36,668 nucleotides of DNA from Paenibacillus chondroitinus NBRC 15376 (GTDB lineage Bacteria; Bacillota; Bacilli; Paenibacillales; NBRC-103111): the NCBI RefSeq assembly GCF_004000765.1, contig NZ_BILW01000052.1:1-36668 (forward strand). Direction: 5' to 3'. Within the stretch, counting starts at the first letter, position 1. The number at the start of each line of letters is the position of its first letter. The position numbers were made by a program, and so were the translations under genes. Shown piece after piece: positions 32,173 to 36,668 of the stretch. A model generated the notes under the pieces. It worked only from the letters and a program-made list of their open reading frames with translations, did no database searches and was not told where the DNA came from.

Positions 32173-32751
32173 TCATTGCTCATTCTTCCATTGTTCGGAG
32201 TAAAGCTTGGTGTATTTCTCATAATAATAAATAACTCGCTGAACATAATGACGCGTTTCGCCGAATGGAATTTGGTCAATGCGTTCTTGTGAACCGTCCC
32301 ATACGTTCGTTTGCTTCCATTTATTCACATTCCCTTGTCCGGCATTATAAGCTGCAATCGCATAAATTAAATTTCCATTGTAATGCTTGTTCAGCCAGCT
32401 TAAATACCAAGAACCGAGATTAATGTTCACATCCGCTTTTAACAAATCTTCCTGGGTGTGTGGTCCTAAATTGGTGGACTCCACAATCCAATCTGCCGTG
32501 TCTGGCATCAACTGCATAAGTCCCAAAGCACCTTTTCTTGATTCCAAATGATGCTTATAGTTCGTCTCCACCCTGATGATGGCCGCAATCAGAAAAGGGT
32601 CTATATTGTGCTTCGCCGCACTTTGCTTGATTTCCTGCTCAAAATAAATGGGATACAACTTTCTTCCTATAAAATCGCTGTTCATAAAGAGGACTAGAAC
32701 GAAACAAACGAGTAAAAGGGCAAACACTCGTTTTTTGCGCAAAAACTTCAT
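32173..32751 (-). CDS. Lytic transglycosylase domain-containing protein
   Basis: A 192-residue exported or membrane-anchored muramidase-like enzyme that cleaves peptidoglycan between MurNAc and GlcNAc, forming 1,6-anhydro ends. An N-terminal basic stretch KFLRKKR and a hydrophobic helix (residues 8-23) form a signal anchor. The Slt domain shows IIRVETNYK with the catalytic Glu, GALGLMQLMPDTA, and IAAYNAGQGNV. The ATG at 32751 overlaps the TGA of coaE (ATGA), so translation is coupled. Bacillales carry a homologous gene at the same place in this run. Confidence 0.92.
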   Translation of the reverse strand: MKFLRKKRVFALLLVCFVLVLFMNSDFIGRKLYPIYFEQEIKQSAAKHNIDPFLIAAIIRVETNYKHHLESRKGALGLMQLMPDTADWIVESTNLGPHTQEDLLKADVNINLGSWYLSWLNKHYNGNLIYAIAAYNAGQGNVNKWKQTNVWDGSQERIDQIPFGETRHYVQRVIYYYEKYTKLYSEQWKNEQ

Positions 32752-33344
32752 GAAAGCCCCTTCCCTAGCCAAAACCGTTCGACCTCAGCAAAAGTGTCTT
32801 CCCAGGTTCCGCTGTTGTCGATCACGATATCCGCTAATTTGCGTTTTTCTTCTATCGACATTTGCGCGTTGATTCGGTTGTTGGCCGCGCTTTCCGTTAA
32901 GTTGTCTCTTCGCATTAAACGTTCCACCTGAATGTGAGGAGGCACATACACAACCAGAACCTCTTCAAACATAAAAGATAGATCCGATTCAAACAATAAA
33001 GGAATATCGACGACAACCAGTTTGTCAGGAAATTGCTTCTCATACGCTTCCATCTGTTCTCTGATCATCTTGCGGATAGGCGGATGCAAGATGTGTTCTA
33101 GTTGTTTACGGGCATCCGTATTTCCAAAAACGATCTCACCCAGCTTTTTACGGTGCAGTGAGCCGTCTTCCTGAATGACCGCTTGTCCAAAATGCGCAGC
33201 AACCTGTTCGAGAACAGGGCTGCCGGGCTGGACAACATCGCGCGCGATTTGATCTGCATCTACTAATAGAGCGCCGCGGCTAACCAGCATGGCGCTAACT
33301 GTGCTTTTGCCGCAAGCGATTCCTCCTGTTAACCCGATATTCAT
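32748..33344 (-). CDS. coaE: Dephospho-CoA kinase
   Basis: Catalyses the last step of coenzyme A synthesis, phosphorylating dephospho-CoA at the 3'-hydroxyl. 198 residues. The P-loop GLTGGIACGKSTV is at the N-terminus, followed by DADQIARDVVQPG, the VVDIPLLFES acceptor-site strand and the RLMRRDNLTE lid. The ATG at 33344 has TAGGAGAG upstream; an in-frame TTG six bases earlier is less likely. It lies between ytaF and the transglycosylase gene, as in other Bacillales. Confidence 0.96.
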   Translation of the reverse strand: MNIGLTGGIACGKSTVSAMLVSRGALLVDADQIARDVVQPGSPVLEQVAAHFGQAVIQEDGSLHRKKLGEIVFGNTDARKQLEHILHPPIRKMIREQMEAYEKQFPDKLVVVDIPLLFESDLSFMFEEVLVVYVPPHIQVERLMRRDNLTESAANNRINAQMSIEEKRKLADIVIDNSGTWEDTFAEVERFWLGKGLS

Positions 33345-33375
33345 AGGCAAATCTCTCCTAAATGTATTCCTGTTA

Positions 33376-34095
33376 CTACAGCATTTTCAATAAACCCATA
33401 AGAATAAGTACACATCCCGGAAGAATCGATAACTTCTTCATCCATGTCATTTCCGCATAACGAAAGCCAATGCGCAAACCTAGTGCAATAAACGAACCGC
33501 TCGAAATAGAAATCACGGATGCCGTTAACAAAGGAACAAAACCAATTAATGCAGCGCCAATCCCCGCTCCAAATGCGTCCAATGAAAGGGCTAGCCCTAG
33601 CAAAGTAGCCTCGGAAGCTGAAATATTCCCCGATTTATCCACATCAGCGATGGAGGGTGTACGCAAAATTTGAATAACCAAACCAAAACGCTTGAGTTCA
33701 ATATTCAGGATTTCCTTGGTCCTTTGCAGCGTATCGAGTGTGGCAGGCTCATTGCCGGAAGGTGGAATACTGCTCAGAGAGATCTGGTCGTCAGAGGACT
33801 TGGCTGTCTCTTGGAGATCCTGCGATTTCTGTTGTCTCTGTTGGTAAAGCGCCCAAATACCAATCCCGATCAGAATGAGTGCACCGATCCGTTTGGCAAA
33901 CTCGGGAGACATAAAAGAAGACATCAGGACACCAATTTGCATCGAACTATAAATAATGATACCAGACCAAAGGGATATAATACCAATAGACAGAAATGGG
34001 ATTCGAATTTTGCGTAATCCATACATGACGCCAACGCCGAAACCGTCCAATGAAACTGCGAAAGCCAGAACCAGCAAAGAAAGCACCGGAAGCAT
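33376..34095 (-). CDS. ytaF: Sporulation membrane protein YtaF (MntP-like)
   Basis: 239 residues, with three hydrophobic helices at each end around a hydrophilic centre. The two halves both carry the MntP-type phrase: FAVSLDGFGVGVMYG near the start and LALSLDAFGAGIGAAL in the second half. The central loop contains DVDKSGNISASE, which fits the EF-hand calcium-loop pattern DxDxSGxIxxxE. YtaF is a sporulation-linked membrane protein in Bacillus whose transport substrate is unknown. TAGGAGGGG precedes the ATG at 34095. It lies between mutM and coaE. Confidence 0.9.
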   Translation of the reverse strand: MLPVLSLLVLAFAVSLDGFGVGVMYGLRKIRIPFLSIGIISLWSGIIIYSSMQIGVLMSSFMSPEFAKRIGALILIGIGIWALYQQRQQKSQDLQETAKSSDDQISLSSIPPSGNEPATLDTLQRTKEILNIELKRFGLVIQILRTPSIADVDKSGNISASEATLLGLALSLDAFGAGIGAALIGFVPLLTASVISISSGSFIALGLRIGFRYAEMTWMKKLSILPGCVLILMGLLKML

Positions 34096-34200
34096 AATAC
34101 CCCTCCTAAGAGTTTTACCACTGACGACAATAAGCTGGATAGCAGCACATCATCTGGGCTAAGTACTCCATATCATATGGGAAGGGCGCGCTTCACGTGC

Positions 34201-35061
34201 CTATTTCTCAGACTTCTTTATGATTCTCTTTCGTTTTAACGGTTGACAGGTTGGACAAATGTGCGTTCCGCGACCGCCCACCACAGTTTTGTAGATCTCA
34301 CTGCCGCATGTTTTGCAGCTTTGCGACTGTCTGCCATAAATGTTCAGCTGATGCTGGAATAAGCCGATTTCACCTTGGCCGTTGACATACGATTTGATGG
34401 AAGATCCCCCCACCTCAACGGAATCGCTCAACGTACGAATAATCGCCTCATGCAGCAGCACAAGCTCCTTCTTGCTGAGCGACGATGCCTCCCGTTCCGG
34501 ATGGATACCGGCAAGGAAAAGGGACTCGTCTACATAAATATTACCGATGCCGACAATATATTCTTGATTCAGGAGCAGTGGCTTAATCTTCGTCTTTTTG
34601 TGGGCGATCCGGTCCCGGAAAGCTTCCAATGTGAAGGCCTCATCCAGCGGCTCCAAACCAAGTTTATGCAGCGGCGGCTGTGTAAGCTCTTCCCCTCTCG
34701 GGAACAAATGCATCGTGCCAAATTGTCTTACGTCCTTGTACCGCAGCTCGCTGCCGTCGGTGAATCGAAATAGCACATGCGTATGAGACTCAAGAGGATC
34801 TTCCGTGCTGTACAGGCCATAGCGGCCTTCCATCCGCAAATGAGAGACCATAACGTAATCCGTTAAAACAAATCGTAAAAACTTGCCTCTGCGCTCAATC
34901 GTTTCGATCTGCTGCCCTTGCAGCAGCACTTCAAACATCTGAATATCATCAGGTTTCTGTATAATGCGGGGCAGTCTGACCTGAACCTGCTCGATCGTTT
35001 TACCGGTGATCAGATTGTTCAGTGTACGCTTGACCGTCTCGACTTCGGGTAGTTCAGGCAC
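34201..35061 (-). CDS. mutM: Formamidopyrimidine-DNA glycosylase MutM (Fpg)
   Basis: Removes 8-oxoguanine and other oxidised purines from DNA and nicks the strand. 286 residues. The catalytic N-terminus PELPEVETV (Pro1 and Glu2 after Met removal) is intact, with the conserved Lys in RRGKFLRF. The helix-two-turn-helix region has GIGNIYVDESLF, and the C-terminal zinc finger shows CKTCGSEI...GRGTHICPTCQ. The start is GTG at 35061, after AGAGGTG. It is directly downstream of polA, with a 34-base gap, a repair-replication pairing usual for Bacillales. Confidence 0.97.
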   Translation of the reverse strand: MPELPEVETVKRTLNNLITGKTIEQVQVRLPRIIQKPDDIQMFEVLLQGQQIETIERRGKFLRFVLTDYVMVSHLRMEGRYGLYSTEDPLESHTHVLFRFTDGSELRYKDVRQFGTMHLFPRGEELTQPPLHKLGLEPLDEAFTLEAFRDRIAHKKTKIKPLLLNQEYIVGIGNIYVDESLFLAGIHPEREASSLSKKELVLLHEAIIRTLSDSVEVGGSSIKSYVNGQGEIGLFQHQLNIYGRQSQSCKTCGSEIYKTVVGGRGTHICPTCQPLKRKRIIKKSEK

Positions 35062-35095
35062 GGATGTTCACCTCTTTTGAATTTGTTCAGCTTCC

Positions 35096-36668
35096 TTACT
35101 TGGCGTCATACCAAGTAAGGCCATAATCGACGTCCGCGCTCAGCGGCACGTCCAGTTTCAATGCCCCTGCCATAACTTCCGGCACCAGGCGGCGCATCGT
35201 CTCGAGTTCCTCTTCCGGGACCTCGAAGACGAGCTCATCGTGTACTTGAAGCAGCATGCGGCTCTTCAAGCCCTCTTTCTTCAAGCGGGCATCCATCTGC
35301 ACCATAGCAAGCTTAATGATGTCTGCCGCCGTACCCTGAATCGGCGTGTTCATTGCCGTACGCTCCGCAAAGGAGCGTAGGTTGAAGTTCGAATGCGTAA
35401 TCTCCGGCAAATACCGGCGGCGCTGCAGCAGCGTCGTCACGTAGCCGTCTCTGCGCGCATCCTTCACGATATCGTCCATATATTTGCGTACGCCTTGGAA
35501 GACAGCAAAATATTGTTCAATGAACTGCGCTGCATCCCGGCGAGTAATGTCCAAGTTCTGAGACAAGCCGTAATCGCTGATCCCGTAAACGATCCCGAAG
35601 TTAACGGCTTTGGCCTGACGGCGCATATTCGCATCGACGGCGCTTTCTTCCACCCCGAAAACGTCCATCGCCGTCTTCGTGTGGATGTCCATATTCTGAA
35701 GGAAAGCTTCCTTCAGCTTCTCATCCTGCGAGATGTGCGCCAGCACGCGCAGCTCGATCTGCGAGTAATCCGCAGCGAGAATGTACCATCCGGGCTCGGA
35801 TGGCACGAACACTTTGCGGATCTTCCGGCCCTCCTCCAGACGAATCGGAATGTTCTGGAGGTTCGGGAACTGGCTGCTGAGCCGTCCTGTGGCGGCAATG
35901 GTCTGCCGGTAATAGGTGTGCACCTTGCCGGTCTCCGGCCGCACCTCTTTCAGCAGCCCTTCGACGTACGTCGATTGCAGCTTCGCCAGCTGACGGTAGT
36001 TCAAAATCTGCCCGACCACTTCGTTGTAGGGCGCGAGGCGCTCCAGCACCTCGGCATCGGTCGAGTAGCCGGTTTTGGTCTTCTTCCAAGCTGGCAGCCC
36101 CAGCTTCTCGAACAGAATCTCGCCAAGCTGCTTCGGCGAGTTGATGTTGAACTCGACGCCGGCGAGCTTGTAAATACTGGACATAATCGTGTCCAGCTTA
36201 TTGACGAGCTCCACGCCGAGCGCTTTAAGCCCTTCGGCATCTACCGCGATGCCGCGCAGCTCCATCTCCGCCAGCACGCTGGCCAGCGGCTGCTCCAGTT
36301 CATAGAAGAGCTGATGCATCTCGCCCTTCTCCAGCTCTTCCGCGAGCACCGGCACCAGGCGCGCGGTTGCCATTGCTTTGCGTCCCAGGTGGTCGCTAAG
36401 CGCCGTTAGCTCCGGCAGGCGGAATTTCGCTCCTTTGCCGAACACGTCTTCGTCTGCCTTCAGACCCGGCAGGCTGTATTTCGCCGATAAGCCGCTCAAC
36501 GTCAGATTCGACTCCGTTGGGTCGAGCAGATAAGCCGCGAGGAGGACGTCGAAATCCACGCCTTTGAGCGCGATGCCCTGCCAAGCCAAAGCGAGAATCG
36601 AGCGATGCAGATCGAAGAGCTGCTTCTTCTTCGAATCATCCGCCAGCCATGCCCGCAGCGGCTCGCCA
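35096..36668 (-). CDS. polA: DNA polymerase I (partial, 5' end outside the window)
   Basis: About 523 C-terminal residues are present; the frame is open to the window edge. The visible part starts in the vestigial 3'-5' exonuclease-like domain (GVDFDVLLAAYLLDP, no clear DEDD metal set) and holds the whole polymerase domain: motif A LAADYSQIELRVLAHIS, motif B RRQAKAVNFGIVYGIS and motif C LQVHDELVFEVP. The enzyme fills gaps in repair and replaces RNA primers; the N-terminal 5' nuclease should lie upstream. It is the first seen gene of polA-mutM-ytaF-coaE-transglycosylase. Long frames on the opposite strand are by-products of its codon use. Confidence 0.97.
   Translation of the reverse strand, partial: GEPLRAWLADDSKKKQLFDLHRSILALAWQGIALKGVDFDVLLAAYLLDPTESNLTLSGLSAKYSLPGLKADEDVFGKGAKFRLPELTALSDHLGRKAMATARLVPVLAEELEKGEMHQLFYELEQPLASVLAEMELRGIAVDAEGLKALGVELVNKLDTIMSSIYKLAGVEFNINSPKQLGEILFEKLGLPAWKKTKTGYSTDAEVLERLAPYNEVVGQILNYRQLAKLQSTYVEGLLKEVRPETGKVHTYYRQTIAATGRLSSQFPNLQNIPIRLEEGRKIRKVFVPSEPGWYILAADYSQIELRVLAHISQDEKLKEAFLQNMDIHTKTAMDVFGVEESAVDANMRRQAKAVNFGIVYGISDYGLSQNLDITRRDAAQFIEQYFAVFQGVRKYMDDIVKDARRDGYVTTLLQRRRYLPEITHSNFNLRSFAERTAMNTPIQGTAADIIKLAMVQMDARLKKEGLKSRMLLQVHDELVFEVPEEELETMRRLVPEVMAGALKLDVPLSADVDYGLTWYDAK

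Noticed and set aside
35393..36409. A 338-codon open frame on the plus strand inside polA
   Set aside because: It lies fully antisense to the well-conserved polymerase domain, has no recognisable domain, and is explained by GC-rich codon use of polA.

Overview
The window reads as chromosome of an endospore-forming member of the Bacillales, most likely Paenibacillus or a close relative. Pointers are an alpha/beta-type small acid-soluble spore protein, the sporulation membrane protein YtaF, a DUF4183 surface protein, DUF1796, CBO0543, YtxH and DUF948 family proteins, strong AGGAGG-type ribosome binding sites with frequent GTG and TTG starts, and the Bacillales gene order polA-mutM-ytaF-coaE-lytic transglycosylase, with nrdR nearby. 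The assignment is by family content only; no 16S gene is present. polA runs off the right edge.

Layout. 1-7.0 kb: a minus-strand pair, GH15 glucosidase followed by a zinc-dependent glucose dehydrogenase, a divergent XRE regulator, a membrane-anchored phosphodiester glycosidase, a DUF948-YtxH stress pair and a KDPG aldolase. 7.05-7.6 kb: a gene-free block with a symmetric four-unit interspersed repeat. 7.6-16 kb: ordinary small operons, namely a SufR-like regulator, a 35-residue membrane peptide plus a HepT-like protein, a Gfo/Idh/MocA oxidoreductase, an acyltransferase, a TPR protein, and an SgrR-like regulator divergent from a 49-residue ORF. 16.2-22 kb: the least ordered part. It holds tRNA-Ala(GGC) with two 226-bp tandem repeats that copy its 3' end, a decayed Rpn-type nuclease gene, a P1 (S58) peptidase with an unusual N-terminus, a tRNA-like fragment, and several palindromic repeats in long gene-poor stretches. 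22-27.8 kb: a cupin, a UbiD-type decarboxylase, an NAD(P)-binding oxidoreductase and a MarR-MFS efflux operon with its operator visible. 27.8-31.2 kb: htpG behind a sigma-A promoter and a CIRCE element, then a c-di-GMP-I riboswitch in front of a 62-residue orphan protein, then the Thr-rich DUF4183 protein. 31.2-36.7 kb: nrdR, a spore SASP gene, and the minus-strand housekeeping run for DNA repair and replication and coenzyme A synthesis.

How the genes fit together. GH15 plus glucose dehydrogenase would release glucose from alpha-glucosides and oxidise it to gluconolactone; the KDPG aldolase could serve a downstream acid-sugar route but is a separate transcription unit. MarR and the MFS transporter form a self-regulated efflux pair. 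The best candidates for something undescribed are the c-di-GMP riboswitch with its orphan small protein, CIRCE control of htpG, the SgrR-like regulator with a divergent mini-ORF, and the repeat families around tRNA-Ala. I saw no CRISPR array, intact insertion sequence, integrase or prophage.
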